Assembly (NCBI GenBank): GCA_945929965.1
Contig: CAMEOT010000004.1
Location: 1 to 64,000, forward strand
DNA from: an uncultured Lachnospiraceae bacterium
GTDB taxonomy: Bacteria; Bacillota; Clostridia; Lachnospirales; Lachnospiraceae
DNA: 64,000 bases
Direction of reading: 5' to 3'
Shown: positions 17,968 to 28,121 of the stretch, one piece after another
Layout: each line of letters begins with the position of its first letter
Numbering within the stretch: position 1 is the stretch's first letter
Position numbers and translations under genes: made by a program
Notes under the pieces: model-generated
Told to the model about the DNA's origin: nothing
Database searches by the model: none
The model's input: the letters and a program-made list of their open reading frames with translations, nothing else

Positions 17968-18705
17968 ATGAACAAATTAATGCAAAACGTAACTGAAAAT
18001 GTAGCTTATGTGGTTATCTTCCTGGCGGTCATCGTGGGATGTTTCCTGGTAGCTGTGGCGCTGGAAAAGGGCGCACAGAAGAAAAACGGCATCAAAGAAC
18101 CGATCTTCAATACGAGAAAGCTTGCCATGATCGGTATGTTCTCCGCCATCGCCATGATCCTGCATGTGCTGGATTTCCCTATCTTTTTTGCCCCCGGTTT
18201 CTATAAAATGGACTTCAGTGAACTGCCGATCTTAGTCGGTTCCTTTGCCTTTGGTCCCGTAGCCGGTGTCATGATGGAATTCGTGAAGATACTGCTGAAG
18301 CTGTGCATAAAGGGTACCTCTACCGCTTTCATCGGCGATCTTGCGAACTTTGTGGTGGGCTGCAGCCTGATCATCCCCGCTTCTGCTGTGTACTCTTTTA
18401 AGAAGACAAAGAAAAGCGCAATCATCGCCTGCATTGTGGGTACTCTTTTCATGACCGTATTCGGCACCGCATTCAATGCCGTATATCTGCTTCCCGCCTT
18501 CTCTAAATTCTACGGAATGCCCATGGATGCCATCCTGGCAATGGGAACCGAGGTCAATCCGCTGGCAAAGGAAGGCAGCATTGTAAGCTTCGTGGTGGCA
18601 TGTGTGGCTCCCATGAATCTCATCAAAGGAACGCTGGTGTCTGTCGTAACACTGCTGATCTACAAACCGTTAAGCCCCATCATCAAGACCGGTCACAAAG
18701 CGTAA
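17968..18705 (+). CDS. ribU: Riboflavin ECF transporter S component
   Basis: A 245-residue membrane protein with about six helices. The segment FAPGFYKMDFSELPILVGSF is the riboflavin-binding signature of RibU. It binds the vitamin and associates with the shared energising module (EcfA, EcfA' and EcfT), not encoded in this window. An extra N-terminal hydrophobic segment near residues 13-30 makes it longer than the best-known members. AGGAAAGGAG lies 7 nt before the ATG. The riboswitch confirms the substrate. Confidence 0.96.
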   Translation: MNKLMQNVTENVAYVVIFLAVIVGCFLVAVALEKGAQKKNGIKEPIFNTRKLAMIGMFSAIAMILHVLDFPIFFAPGFYKMDFSELPILVGSFAFGPVAGVMMEFVKILLKLCIKGTSTAFIGDLANFVVGCSLIIPASAVYSFKKTKKSAIIACIVGTLFMTVFGTAFNAVYLLPAFSKFYGMPMDAILAMGTEVNPLAKEGSIVSFVVACVAPMNLIKGTLVSVVTLLIYKPLSPIIKTGHKA

Positions 18706-18720
18706 TTTTTTCCAAAACAA

Positions 18721-18756
18721 AAACAGGGATTGCAGTTATCTGCTGTCCCTGTTTTT
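18721..18756. terminator. Bidirectional terminator between ribU and tex
   Basis: AAACAGGGA and TCCCTGTTT pair, with T-rich sequence on the ribU side and A-rich sequence on the other. It serves the convergent ends of ribU and tex. Confidence 0.8.
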
Positions 18757-18772
18757 TATATTTTATATATTC

Positions 18773-21184
18773 TTATTGTTTCTGAATCTTCATGGTCAGG
18801 CCGATACGCTTCTTCGCCACATCTACGGTAAGTACCTGCACATCCACGATATCGCCGACGCTGACTGCCTCCAGAGGGTGCTTGATATAACGATCTGTGA
18901 TCTGGGAGATATGCACAAGTCCATCCTGATGGACACCGATATCCACGAATACACCGAAGTCAATAACATTACGCACGGTTCCCTTTAAGATCATACCGGG
19001 CTTTAAATCCTTCATATCCAGAACATCACTGCGCAGGATCGGCTTCGGCATATCGTCTCTGGGATCTCTGCCCGGCTTCTCCAGTTCCTTCAGAATATCT
19101 GTGAGAGTGATCTCACCAATGCCCAGTTCTTCTGCTAAAAGCTGCTTATTTTCAATACGCTTCTCCAGACCGGACATATCCTTTGCATCATTTACTGTAT
19201 TTTTAGCTGCAGGTGTCGTCCGCTTTGCAGACACTTCTTGGGAGTTATCGAACGTCATGCCACCCATGGCTGCTGCAAGAGCCTTACCCATAGCAGTGTT
19301 GGTATTATGCACTCTTACAGCCTTGCCCTTCTGCTCTTCCCTCTTTTTCGCTGCATTGACTGTGACGTTACCATTCTTCTGTCCGCCTGCCTGCGCCGCA
19401 CTGCTTCTGCCGGAAGCTTTTTTTGCTGCCGCCTGCTTCTGGGCTTCCTTAATATCTTCCATAGTCAGTCCCAGCTTCTCCATCAACCGTTCTGCTGCTT
19501 CATAGGACTCGGGATGGACACTTGTGGCATCCAGCGGGTTCTTGCCATCCAGGATCCGCAAGAAACCGGCACACTGCTCATATGCCTTAGGTCCCAGCTT
19601 CGGTACCTTCAACAGCTGTTTTCTGCTTACAAAACGCCCGTTATTTTCTCTGTAATCCACAATATTTTTTGCAATGGTCTTATTAATACCGGAGACATAT
19701 TCCAGGAGAGATGCGGATGCGGTATTCAGATCCACGCCGACTTTATTTACGCTGTCCTCTACCACGCCGTTTAAGGCATCGCTTAATTTCTTCTGATTCA
19801 TGTCATGCTGGTACTGACCGACACCGATGGACTTGGGATCGATCTTCACCAGTTCCGCCAGGGGATCCTGCAATCTTCTGGCGATAGATGCGGCGCTTCG
19901 CTGACCAACGTCAAAATTGGGAAACTCTTCTGTCGCCAGCTTACTTGCGGAGTATACGGAAGCACCTGCCTCGTTGACGATCACATACTGTACCGGACGA
20001 TCCAGTTCTTTCAGTAGTTCTACAATTACCTGCTCGGACTCTCTGGATGCTGTACCATTTCCCACGGAAATTAAATCTACATTATATTTTTTGATTAGTT
20101 TCTTCAGTTCTGCTTTGGACTCCTCCACCTTATTCTGGGGTGCCGTAGGGAAGATCACTTTCGTATCCAGCACTTTTCCGGTAGCATCTACCACTGCCAG
20201 TTTACAGCCGGTACGGAACGCCGGATCCCAGCCTAAGACCACTTTTCCTGCGATAGGTGGCTGCAACAGCAGCTGCTCTAAGTTTTTACCGAAGACATTG
20301 ATAGCTCCGTCCTCTGCCTTTTCTGTCAGATCGTTACGGATCTCTCTTTCAATAGCAGGTGCTATTAAACGATCATAGCTGTCTTCCACTGCGGCGCAGA
20401 TTACCGGTGTGGTATATTCATTTTCCTTCGTGATCATCTTCTTCTCCAGATAACGAAGAATACGCTCCTTGGGTGCATTGACTTTAACAGTCAGTACTTT
20501 TTCTGCCTCTCCGCGGTTCAATGCCAGTACTCTGTGACCTGCAATCTTCTTCACAGGCTCTTCAAAATTGTAATACATCTCGTAGACGCTCTGAGCCTTC
20601 TCATCCTTCGCCGTACTGGTCACAATGCCTTCCTCTACGGTGATATTGCGGATGTAAAGACGATGATCCGCATCGTCGGAGATCATTTCTGCAATAATAT
20701 CCTGTGCTCCCTGCAATGCTTCCTCCGGAGTCTTTACTTCTTTTTCTTCGGAAACATACTTAGCCGCCTCGTTAAGCACCGGTTCTGTTGCCTCCTGGTG
20801 CAGAATGTATTCTGCCAGAGGCTCCAGTCCCTTCTCCTTTGCAATGCTGGCACGGGTCTTTCTCTTGGGACGATAGGGGCGGTACAGATCCTCTACCACT
20901 ACCAGAGTCTGAGCTGCCAGAATCTTCTCCTTTAACTCATCGGTAAGTTTTCCCTGTTCCTCGATGCTTTTCAGTACCTGTTCCTTTTTATCTTCCAGAC
21001 TTCTCAGATAGGTCAGTCTCTCATCGAGATTACGGAGCTGCTCGTCATTTAAGGATCCGGTGACCTCCTTACGGTAACGGGAGATAAAGGGGATGGTATT
21101 CCCTTCATCGATCAGCTTCACCGCCGCTTCCACCTGCCATTTTTCTACCTGAAGTTCTTCTTTGATTTTCTGTATAATATCCAT
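18773..21184 (-). CDS. tex: Tex-family S1 RNA-binding protein
   Basis: An 803-residue Tex protein, a nucleic-acid-binding factor linked to transcription. It has the N-terminal Tex helices, a YqgF-like RNase H fold (GKVVLGWDPAFRTGCKLAVVD... region, about 330-460), helix-hairpin-helix repeats (about 490-560), and a C-terminal S1 domain (GVFVDIGVHQDGLVHISQIT). Start at 21184 set by AGGAGGAACT. It is about 80 residues longer than most Tex proteins because of an Ala/Lys/Gln-rich linker between the helix-hairpin-helix part and S1 (about 600-690). Confidence 0.95.
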   Translation of the reverse strand: MDIIQKIKEELQVEKWQVEAAVKLIDEGNTIPFISRYRKEVTGSLNDEQLRNLDERLTYLRSLEDKKEQVLKSIEEQGKLTDELKEKILAAQTLVVVEDLYRPYRPKRKTRASIAKEKGLEPLAEYILHQEATEPVLNEAAKYVSEEKEVKTPEEALQGAQDIIAEMISDDADHRLYIRNITVEEGIVTSTAKDEKAQSVYEMYYNFEEPVKKIAGHRVLALNRGEAEKVLTVKVNAPKERILRYLEKKMITKENEYTTPVICAAVEDSYDRLIAPAIEREIRNDLTEKAEDGAINVFGKNLEQLLLQPPIAGKVVLGWDPAFRTGCKLAVVDATGKVLDTKVIFPTAPQNKVEESKAELKKLIKKYNVDLISVGNGTASRESEQVIVELLKELDRPVQYVIVNEAGASVYSASKLATEEFPNFDVGQRSAASIARRLQDPLAELVKIDPKSIGVGQYQHDMNQKKLSDALNGVVEDSVNKVGVDLNTASASLLEYVSGINKTIAKNIVDYRENNGRFVSRKQLLKVPKLGPKAYEQCAGFLRILDGKNPLDATSVHPESYEAAERLMEKLGLTMEDIKEAQKQAAAKKASGRSSAAQAGGQKNGNVTVNAAKKREEQKGKAVRVHNTNTAMGKALAAAMGGMTFDNSQEVSAKRTTPAAKNTVNDAKDMSGLEKRIENKQLLAEELGIGEITLTDILKELEKPGRDPRDDMPKPILRSDVLDMKDLKPGMILKGTVRNVIDFGVFVDIGVHQDGLVHISQITDRYIKHPLEAVSVGDIVDVQVLTVDVAKKRIGLTMKIQKQ

Positions 21185-21271
21185 AGTTCCTCCTGATGAC
21201 ATATTGTCATTTTGTTTTGCACATGGGTCTATTATACTGGAAATCGGATTTTTTCTCAATCTTTTCATGTT

Positions 21272-21434
21272 TAACTATTCAGAGCCATGCAAAACTGCGT
21301 TCTGCGAATGCTTGCATTCAGGCAGATAAGCAGTTTTATATGGCGAAAATAACCATATGAGCAAATAACATGCTTGCATGTTATTCAGGAAAGCTACGAA
21401 GTAGCGATTTTGCGAATGGGGTTCTGAATAGTTA
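21272..21434. repeat. MITE-like multi-hairpin element
   Basis: The ends TAACTATTCAGAGCC (21272-21286) and GGTTCTGAATAGTTA (21420-21434) are inverted repeats matching at 14 of 15 positions. Inside are AAAACTGC/GCAGTTTT (21291-21337) around GAATGCTTGCATTC, an ATATGG/CCATAT pair, a perfect 10-bp stem with TT loop at 21364-21385, and GCTAC/GTAGC at 21393-21405. This fills most of the 345-bp gap between tex and the next gene. Confidence 0.75.
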
Positions 21435-21529
21435 TATTTCATTTGCTTATTGTGTGGAAAAATGGTACAGTACTTAATATAAGTGCGGCAGATAAATTCA
21501 CCATAAGCCGCCCGGAAATGAGGCATTCT

Positions 21530-21910
21530 ATGGATTATTATCAGAATCAGAATAACGAAATGAATCAAAATATGCCGCAGATCGATCCGAAATACAGGGG
21601 CTTGTCGATTGCTTCTATGGTCTGCGGCATCTGCTCTCTGGTCATGTGTTGTACCGGCGTATTAGCCATTCCCGCCGGTGCTTTGGGCATTCTCTTCGCA
21701 ATGCTGACCAGAAAAAAAGGACAGCGCATGAACAACATGTGTGTTGCCGGGATCTGGCTGTCCTGTGTAGGTCTGGCACTCGGTATCTTCATCACTATCA
21801 GCAGCATTGTCACGGTATTCACAGATCCTTCTTATATGAATATGCTGGATCAGATGTACCAGCAGATGTACGGTGTCGATATGGAAGAATTCTGGCAGTC
21901 TTACCTGTAA
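21530..21910 (+). CDS. Small DUF4190-like membrane protein
   Basis: A 126-residue protein. An Asn/Gln-rich cytoplasmic N-terminus is followed by two transmembrane helices (about residues 28-58 and 73-98) separated by a basic loop TRKKGQRMNN. This is the DUF4190 pattern, of unknown function. The ATG at 21530 follows AGG at 9 nt. The tail MYQQMYGVDMEEFWQSYL is probably outside the membrane. The next gene is also a membrane protein in the same direction. Confidence 0.7.
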   Translation: MDYYQNQNNEMNQNMPQIDPKYRGLSIASMVCGICSLVMCCTGVLAIPAGALGILFAMLTRKKGQRMNNMCVAGIWLSCVGLALGIFITISSIVTVFTDPSYMNMLDQMYQQMYGVDMEEFWQSYL

Positions 21911-22013
21911 GACATGCCGGTGTTTTCCGATGAATCCTGCGGTTACGAAATCAGAACCCGGATCAGCCGGAATAATCAATCAAGCGAAATAATAAAAAGA
22001 AAAGAGGATTTCT

Positions 22014-22781
22014 ATGACACAATATGCATCCAAAGCCCAACTCAAAGAAAAAGCCAGAGATCAGATGGCAGGGCATTACGGCAATGCCATCCTGCTGTCC
22101 ATCTGCCGGAGTCTGATCGTATTTTCCCTCACCTTTGCTGTCAGCATGACCTTCACTATGATCCTTACCGTACGGACACTTATGGGGGGAAGCGCAGAGA
22201 CATCTCTGACGGAATATCTGCTTTTGACAGCCACTACGACTTTAGTGTCGATTTTCGCTGGAGTTTTTCAGACCGGCATCACATTATTTTATCTGAATAC
22301 TGCCTGCGGCAGACCTGCTGTGACTGCCAATCTGTTCTACGGCTTCAAATACTTATTCAAAAAATCGCTCGGGATCTCCGCTGTACTGATCCTGCTGAAT
22401 ACGGCATGTACACTTCCGTTTGATATCTGCTATTTTCTCCTGAGGTCGGGGAAAGGCTTTGATGCTGTACCCATGGCAATTCTGTGCATTGTGCTTATGG
22501 TCATCGGTATGTGTATCTATATTCCGTTATCCCTTGGTTTATCCCAGGCTTACTATTTACTGTTAGATTTTCCCCAGTATAATGCCATGGAGCTGATGAA
22601 ATTAAGCTTCCGCATCATGAAGGGTCATAAATGGGAGCTGTTCTGTTTACAAATGAGTTTCCTGCCGCTGGGATTTCTGTGTTTGCTGAGCTTCGGTATC
22701 GGAAACCTATGGCTGGTGCCATACATGAATATGACCCAGACCTTATATTTCCTGGATCTGATGCAGAACGAACGCCATTGA
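22014..22781 (+). CDS. DUF975 family membrane protein
   Basis: A 255-residue polytopic membrane protein. The N-terminus ASKAQLKEKARDQMAGHYGN is typical of DUF975 proteins, and five or six hydrophobic helices follow. AAAGAGGAT precedes the ATG. Family function is unknown. It shares direction with the DUF4190-like gene 103 bp upstream and may be co-transcribed. Confidence 0.85.
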   Translation: MTQYASKAQLKEKARDQMAGHYGNAILLSICRSLIVFSLTFAVSMTFTMILTVRTLMGGSAETSLTEYLLLTATTTLVSIFAGVFQTGITLFYLNTACGRPAVTANLFYGFKYLFKKSLGISAVLILLNTACTLPFDICYFLLRSGKGFDAVPMAILCIVLMVIGMCIYIPLSLGLSQAYYLLLDFPQYNAMELMKLSFRIMKGHKWELFCLQMSFLPLGFLCLLSFGIGNLWLVPYMNMTQTLYFLDLMQNERH

Positions 22782-22823
22782 CAGTTAGCTATTATATATT
22801 GTACGTTATATATTATGTACGCA

Positions 22824-22868
22824 AAAACACATTCCACAAGGCTTTTGCCTATGGAATGTGTTTTATTT
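22824..22868. terminator. Bidirectional terminator between DUF975 gene and prfB
   Basis: ACACATTCCA pairs with TGGAATGTGT, flanked by A-rich sequence on the left and TTTTATTTG on the right. It fits the convergent arrangement. Confidence 0.8.
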
Positions 22869-22885
22869 GTTTCTTATATTAATTA

Positions 22886-24014
22886 TTAATTCTCGGTCTT
22901 CTTATCTCCCTGTACGCTGATCCATTTCAGATAGCCGTTAATGAAGATATCCAGTCCGCCGTCTAATACTGCGTCCACATTACCGGTCTCCACATCGGTA
23001 CGATGATCCTTGACCAGTGTGTATGGCTGTAATACATAGGAGCGGATCTGGTTGCCCCAGCCGATCTCCTTGACCTCGCCACGGATGTCCGAAAGCTTCT
23101 CAACATTAGCTTCCTGCTTCAACAGATACAGCTTGGCTTTCAGCATCTGCATCGCCTTATCCTTGTTCTGGAACTGGCTTCGCTCGTTCTGACACTGTAC
23201 CACGGTTCCCGTCGGAATATGAGTGATACGGATAGCAGAGGAGGTCTTATTGATATGCTGACCGCCGGCACCGCTGCTTCGGTAAGTGTCAATACGCAGA
23301 TCCTTCTCATCGATCTCCACATCCAGATCTTCCTCGATATCCGGCATAACATCCAGCGATACAAAGGATGTCTGACGCTTGCCCTGAGCATTGAAAGGAG
23401 AGATACGCACCAGACGGTGTACACCCTTCTCAGACTTCAGATAGCCGTAGGCGTTCAGACCATTGACCTGGAAAGTCACCGACTTGATTCCGGCTTCATC
23501 CCCGTCCAGATAGTCCAGTACTTCAATGGTAAAGCCCTTGCGCTCTGCCCAACGGGTATACATACGATACAGCATACCGCACCAGTCACAGCTCTCGGTA
23601 CCGCCGGCACCGGCATTGAGCTTTAAGATGGCATTATTCTTATCATATTCTCCGGACAACAGGGTACCAATCCGAAGTTCTTCGAATTCCCTGATGAATT
23701 CATCCAGTTCCCCACGGATCTCCGGGATCAGAGACTCATCATTCTCCTCATATCCCATATCGATCAGAGTCAGAATGTCATCGTACTGTGTGGAAAGCTT
23801 ATCGCACTCTCCCACAGTGTCTTTCAGGTTCTTCAGTTCTTTCATTTTCTGGTTGGAACGCTCCGGGTCATCCCAGAATCCGGGAGCCTCCATCTCACGT
23901 TCCATTTCTTCGATTCTCTTTGCCTTGTTAGCAAGGTCAAAGTGAATCCCTCACTTCCGCTAAAGGTGTTTCGTAGGACAGAATTTCTGTCTTCATCTGA
24001 TCTAATTCAACCAC
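22886..24014 (-). CDS. prfB: Peptide chain release factor 2, with programmed +1 frameshift
   Basis: RF2 terminates translation at UGA and UAA. The gene is in two frames: a GTG start at 24014 behind AGGTGA reads 25 codons to CTT (23940-23942), then in-frame TGA (23937-23939). A +1 shift at CTTTGAC continues with LDLANKAKRIEEME into the main frame, giving 375 residues. The RF2 anticodon-like SPF (RISPF) and the catalytic GGQ in SGAGGQHINKTSSA are present. The frameshift is the known RF2 autoregulation: scarce RF2 lets ribosomes pause and shift. It follows secA in the same direction, as often in Firmicutes. Confidence 0.97.
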
Positions 24015-24120
24015 TTAACGTCACCTACTTTCTTATTTTATTATTGTAATTCTCACTTTTTCCGGCAGGCAAAGCGTCTGTCCGCGCTGCCGCACTGTCT
24101 TCCGCTACCATCAGAAAGCG

Positions 24121-26688
24121 TCAGGCTTTCCGTCCGCAGCAGTTCTTGTATTTTTTACCGCTTCCGCAGGGGCAGGGATCGTTCGGGTAAACCTTTGCAT
24201 TTTCACGCTTTACAGGTCCCTTCGGTAAGGAATCATCCTTGTTCGTGCCGGTGATCTTCGCCTGCTGCTCACGCTCTACCTTCTGTTCGATCTTGATATG
24301 GAACAGAAGTCTCACAGTCTCTTCCCGGATGTTCTGGGTCATCTCATCGAACATCTCGTAACCACTCATCTTGTACTCTACCAGCGGATCTCTCTGACCG
24401 TATGCCTGTAAGCCCACGCCCTGACGCAGCTGCTCCATATCATCGATATGATCCATCCACTTACGGTCGATGACCTTCAGTAGAACCACACGCTCCAGCT
24501 CACGGATTGCTTCGGGTTCGGGGAACTCGGCTTCTTTTGCTTCGTACAGCTTCACAGCTTCTTCCTTTAACTGCTGCTTTAAGCTGTTCTTCTTGGGCTT
24601 CTTCACACGCTCCGGTGTCAGAGGCTGTAACGGGATCGTAGGAATGAGCAGGGTATTTAACTCATTGAAATCCCAGTCGGAGATATCTGCGTCGTCATTG
24701 ATACAGATATCTACACAGTTCTCTGTAATATCGGTGATCATCTTGTAGATCACATCGCGCATGCTCTCGCCGTTCAGTACCCGCAGACGCTCCTCGTAAA
24801 TGATCTCTCTCTGTTCACTCATGACACGGTCATACTCTAACAGATTCTTACGGATACCGTAGTTGTTGCTCTCGATCTTTTTCTGTGCGGATTCGATGGC
24901 ATTGGTCAATGCCTTGTGCTCGATCTCCTGTCCTTCGGGAATACCTAAGGTATTGAACATACTGATCAGACGCTCGGAGCCGAACAGTCTCATCAGATCG
25001 TCCTCCAGAGAGATGTAGAACTTGGACTCACCGGGATCTCCCTGACGTCCGGAACGACCACGCAGCTGATTATCAATACGTCTGGACTCATGACGCTCGG
25101 TACCGATGATCTTCAGTCCGCCGGCGGCTCTCGCTTCATCATCCAGCTTGATATCCGTACCACGACCTGCCATGTTGGTAGCGATGGTTACCGCACCGTG
25201 CACACCGGCATCGGCTACGATCTCTGCTTCCAGTTCATGAAATTTTGCATTCAGGACCTTGTGCTGGATGCCGCGCTTGGTCAGCATTCTGCTCAGCTCC
25301 TCACTGGCTTCGATAGTGATAGTACCTACCAGTACAGGCTGTCCTGTAGCGTGTGCTTCCTCTACCGCATTCACGATAGCGTTCAGCTTCTCTCTCTTCG
25401 TCTTGTATACAGCATCCTGCAGATCCTTACGGATAACGGGACGGTTCGTAGGGATCACAACAACATCCATGCCGTAGATCTCACGGAACTCGGTCTCCTC
25501 AGTGAGAGCTGTACCGGTCATACCACACTTTTTATCAAATAAATTAAAGAAGTTCTGGAATGTAATGGATGCAAGCGTCTTACTTTCTCTCTTCACCTTT
25601 ACATGCTCTTTTGCTTCGATTGCCTGATGCAGACCGTCGGAATAACGGCGTCCCGGCATGATACGTCCGGTAAATTCATCGACGATCAGTACCTGATCGT
25701 CTTTTACCACGTAATCCTTATCACGGAACATCAGATTATGGGCACGCAATGCCAGGATGATATTGTGCTGGATCTCCAGGTTCTCGGGATCTGCGAAGTT
25801 ATCAATGTGGAAGAATCTCTCGACCTTCTCCATACCTGCTGCGGTCAGATTGATGATCTTATCCTTTTCGTTAACGACGAAGTCTCCGGTCTCCTCCTGT
25901 ACCACACCCATAATGGCGTCCATCTTGGTCAGTTCCTGTACATCATCGCCGCGCTTCATCTGACGTGCCAGCAGATCACACATCTCGTACAGAGCTGTGG
26001 ACTTGCCGCTCTGTCCGGAAATGATCAGAGGGGTTCTCGCTTCATCGATCAATACGGAGTCCACCTCATCGATGATGGCATAATGCAGTCCACGCAGAAC
26101 CAGCTGCTCCTTGTAAATAACCATGTTATCACGCAGATAATCAAATCCCAGTTCATTGTTGGTAACATAAGTGATATCACACTTGTAAGCTTCCTGTCTC
26201 TCCTCGGAGGTCATGCTGTTCAGTACCACGCCGACCTTCAGTCCCAGGAACTCATGTACCTGACCCATCCACTCCGCGTCACGCTTTGCCAGATAGTCAT
26301 TGACGGTAACGACATGGACACCCTTGCCTTCCAAAGCATTCAGATAAGCGGGAAGGGTAGACACCAAAGTCTTACCTTCACCGGTACGCATCTCTGCGAT
26401 ACGTCCCTGATGTAGGATGATACCACCGATCAGCTGTACTCTGTAGTGCTCCATGTTCAGAACACGCTTTGCAGCCTCTCTTACGGTTGCATACGCCTCC
26501 GGAAGCAGATCATCCAAGGTCTCTCCATTGTTCAGACGCTTCTTATACTCCTCGGTCTTGCCGCGCAGTTCCTCATCGGAAAGTGCCTGCATCGTCGGGC
26601 GGAGTGCCTCGATCTTGTCCACCAAAGGCTCAATACGCTTCAGTTCTCTGGAACTGTGCGTGCCAAATATCTTCTCAATAACGCTCAT
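24121..26688 (-). CDS. secA: Preprotein translocase ATPase SecA
   Basis: An 855-residue motor that drives secreted proteins through SecYEG. It has Walker [15 protein letters not shown] (about residue 100), [19 protein letters not shown] for the DEAD part, the [10 protein letters not shown] motif, and a C-terminal zinc site [13 protein letters not shown]. The ATG at 26688 follows GAGGAAAAA; the open frame upstream to 26742 has no ribosome site. It precedes prfB by 106 bp. Confidence 0.97.
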   Translation of the reverse strand: MSVIEKIFGTHSSRELKRIEPLVDKIEALRPTMQALSDEELRGKTEEYKKRLNNGETLDDLLPEAYATVREAAKRVLNMEHYRVQLIGGIILHQGRIAEMRTGEGKTLVSTLPAYLNALEGKGVHVVTVNDYLAKRDAEWMGQVHEFLGLKVGVVLNSMTSEERQEAYKCDITYVTNNELGFDYLRDNMVIYKEQLVLRGLHYAIIDEVDSVLIDEARTPLIISGQSGKSTALYEMCDLLARQMKRGDDVQELTKMDAIMGVVQEETGDFVVNEKDKIINLTAAGMEKVERFFHIDNFADPENLEIQHNIILALRAHNLMFRDKDYVVKDDQVLIVDEFTGRIMPGRRYSDGLHQAIEAKEHVKVKRESKTLASITFQNFFNLFDKKCGMTGTALTEETEFREIYGMDVVVIPTNRPVIRKDLQDAVYKTKREKLNAIVNAVEEAHATGQPVLVGTITIEASEELSRMLTKRGIQHKVLNAKFHELEAEIVADAGVHGAVTIATNMAGRGTDIKLDDEARAAGGLKIIGTERHESRRIDNQLRGRSGRQGDPGESKFYISLEDDLMRLFGSERLISMFNTLGIPEGQEIEHKALTNAIESAQKKIESNNYGIRKNLLEYDRVMSEQREIIYEERLRVLNGESMRDVIYKMITDITENCVDICINDDADISDWDFNELNTLLIPTIPLQPLTPERVKKPKKNSLKQQLKEEAVKLYEAKEAEFPEPEAIRELERVVLLKVIDRKWMDHIDDMEQLRQGVGLQAYGQRDPLVEYKMSGYEMFDEMTQNIREETVRLLFHIKIEQKVEREQQAKITGTNKDDSLPKGPVKRENAKVYPNDPCPCGSGKKYKNCCGRKA

Positions 26689-26862
26689 TTTTTCCTCGTT
26701 TCCGCACCCTTTTGACAATAAAATGTCCATGGGTCTTCGCATAATTCAAAGCTTATTGTAGCAGATTTTCCTCTATGTTTCAACCTTTCAATGCGACCGT
26801 TGCCGTGAAAAGACTGTAAAAATTTTGTGAACAGGATATGGACACCTAAGAGCCTGCACAAA

Positions 26863-26891
26863 TTGACAGTCCGGATGAAAATTATTATAAT
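26863..26891 (+). promoter_or_regulatory. Consensus sigma-A promoter of the HD-GYP gene
   Basis: TTGACA (26863-26868) and TATAAT (26886-26891) are both perfect consensus hexamers with 17-bp spacing, pointing at the HD-GYP gene. Confidence 0.85.
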
Positions 26892-26935
26892 GAGATCAGT
26901 TAAATTTTCTTTTCATGATAAGGAGCAGAATACTT

Positions 26936-28018
26936 ATGAAAAGGCTGTCTATCACCCAACTGGTTCCCGGCATGACCGTCGCCGAAGATGTCTATGATCT
27001 GGACCATGAGCTTTTGGTGCAAAAAGGTACTGTTCTTACGGACAAGCTGATCACCAAGCTGGATTTGTACGGTATCCTCACCATTTTTGCCGAAGATATC
27101 ATACAACCCGTACAGCCTGTGGAGGATCCCACTGACACTGAGTTCTCCTACTCCGAGCGCATTAAGAGTTCTCCGGAGTTCCAACTGTTCAAGACAGATT
27201 TTGAAAATGATGTTGAGCTGTTCCGGGAAAATATGAATCTGGTGATTCAAAAAAATACCACTTTAGACGTAAATACCCTATTGAAGAACACCATGGCCAT
27301 TGTAGCCAATCATTCCGGCAGTATCAGCATTCTGGACATGCTTCAGAACATGCGGGAATATGATGATTCCACTTACACTCACAGTCTGAATGTTGCCCTG
27401 ATCTGCAACATACTGGCCGGATGGCTGAAGCTGTCTGACAAGGAAGTCGAGCTGGCTACTGCCTGCGGTCTGTTCCATGACATCGGTAAATTACTGGTTC
27501 CTTATTCCATCATTTCAAAACCCGGTAAGCTGTCCGATGAAGAATTTGCAACGATCAAAAAGCATCCTTCTCTCGGATATCAGCTTCTGCTCTCTCAGAA
27601 TGTGGATGATCATGTGAAAAATGCCGCGCTCATGCATCATGAGCGCAATGATGGCAGCGGTTATCCCCTGAAATTAAAAGAAAATCAGATCGATCCTTAC
27701 GCAAGAATCGTAGCTATCGCGGATGTCTATGATGCCATGACCGCCGCCCGCTGCTACAGAGGACCTTTGTGTCCGTTCCGTGTGATTGAAATGTTCGAGG
27801 TGGAAGGCTTCCAGAAATACGATGTCTCCATCCTGCTTCCTTTTCTGGAAAATGTAGTTAATTCCTGTCTGCAGAACCGCTGTCTGTTAAGTGACGGACG
27901 GAAAGGGACGATCATTTATATCAACAAAGACAAGCTCTCCCGGCCTATCGTACAATGTGGCGGAGAGTATGTGAACCTGGCGGATCAGCCGGATTTAGAG
28001 ATTGTTCGCCTGCTTTAG
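26936..28018 (+). CDS. HD-GYP domain cyclic-di-GMP phosphodiesterase-like protein
   Basis: A 360-residue cytosolic protein. The N-terminal 125 residues look like the DUF3391-type region often in front of HD-GYP domains. The HD part carries FHDIGK (about residues 184-189) and the GYP part HHERNDGSGYP (about 236-246), so the metal ligands and the GYP signature are intact. HD-GYP enzymes hydrolyse c-di-GMP. AAGGAG lies 10 nt before the ATG. A perfect promoter suggests strong constitutive expression. It could counter the GGDEF protein at 32969-34891. Confidence 0.92.
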   Translation: MKRLSITQLVPGMTVAEDVYDLDHELLVQKGTVLTDKLITKLDLYGILTIFAEDIIQPVQPVEDPTDTEFSYSERIKSSPEFQLFKTDFENDVELFRENMNLVIQKNTTLDVNTLLKNTMAIVANHSGSISILDMLQNMREYDDSTYTHSLNVALICNILAGWLKLSDKEVELATACGLFHDIGKLLVPYSIISKPGKLSDEEFATIKKHPSLGYQLLLSQNVDDHVKNAALMHHERNDGSGYPLKLKENQIDPYARIVAIADVYDAMTAARCYRGPLCPFRVIEMFEVEGFQKYDVSILLPFLENVVNSCLQNRCLLSDGRKGTIIYINKDKLSRPIVQCGGEYVNLADQPDLEIVRLL

Positions 28019-28121
28019 GTTATTCAGGTAGCAACCATACATAGCCTTTGGCTGCATTGTGTTGTAGATGTCTCATGTAGTCTTTATTCCCATAACACAG
28101 CATCTACAGATTGGAGTTACT

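Noticed and set aside
22886..24014. prfB as a broken gene because of the in-frame TGA
   Set aside because: The CTTTGAC context after 25 codons is the conserved programmed frameshift of RF2, not a mutation.
25603..26415. A 270-codon open frame opposite secA
   Set aside because: Complement of conserved SecA codons, no recognisable domain and no ribosome site.
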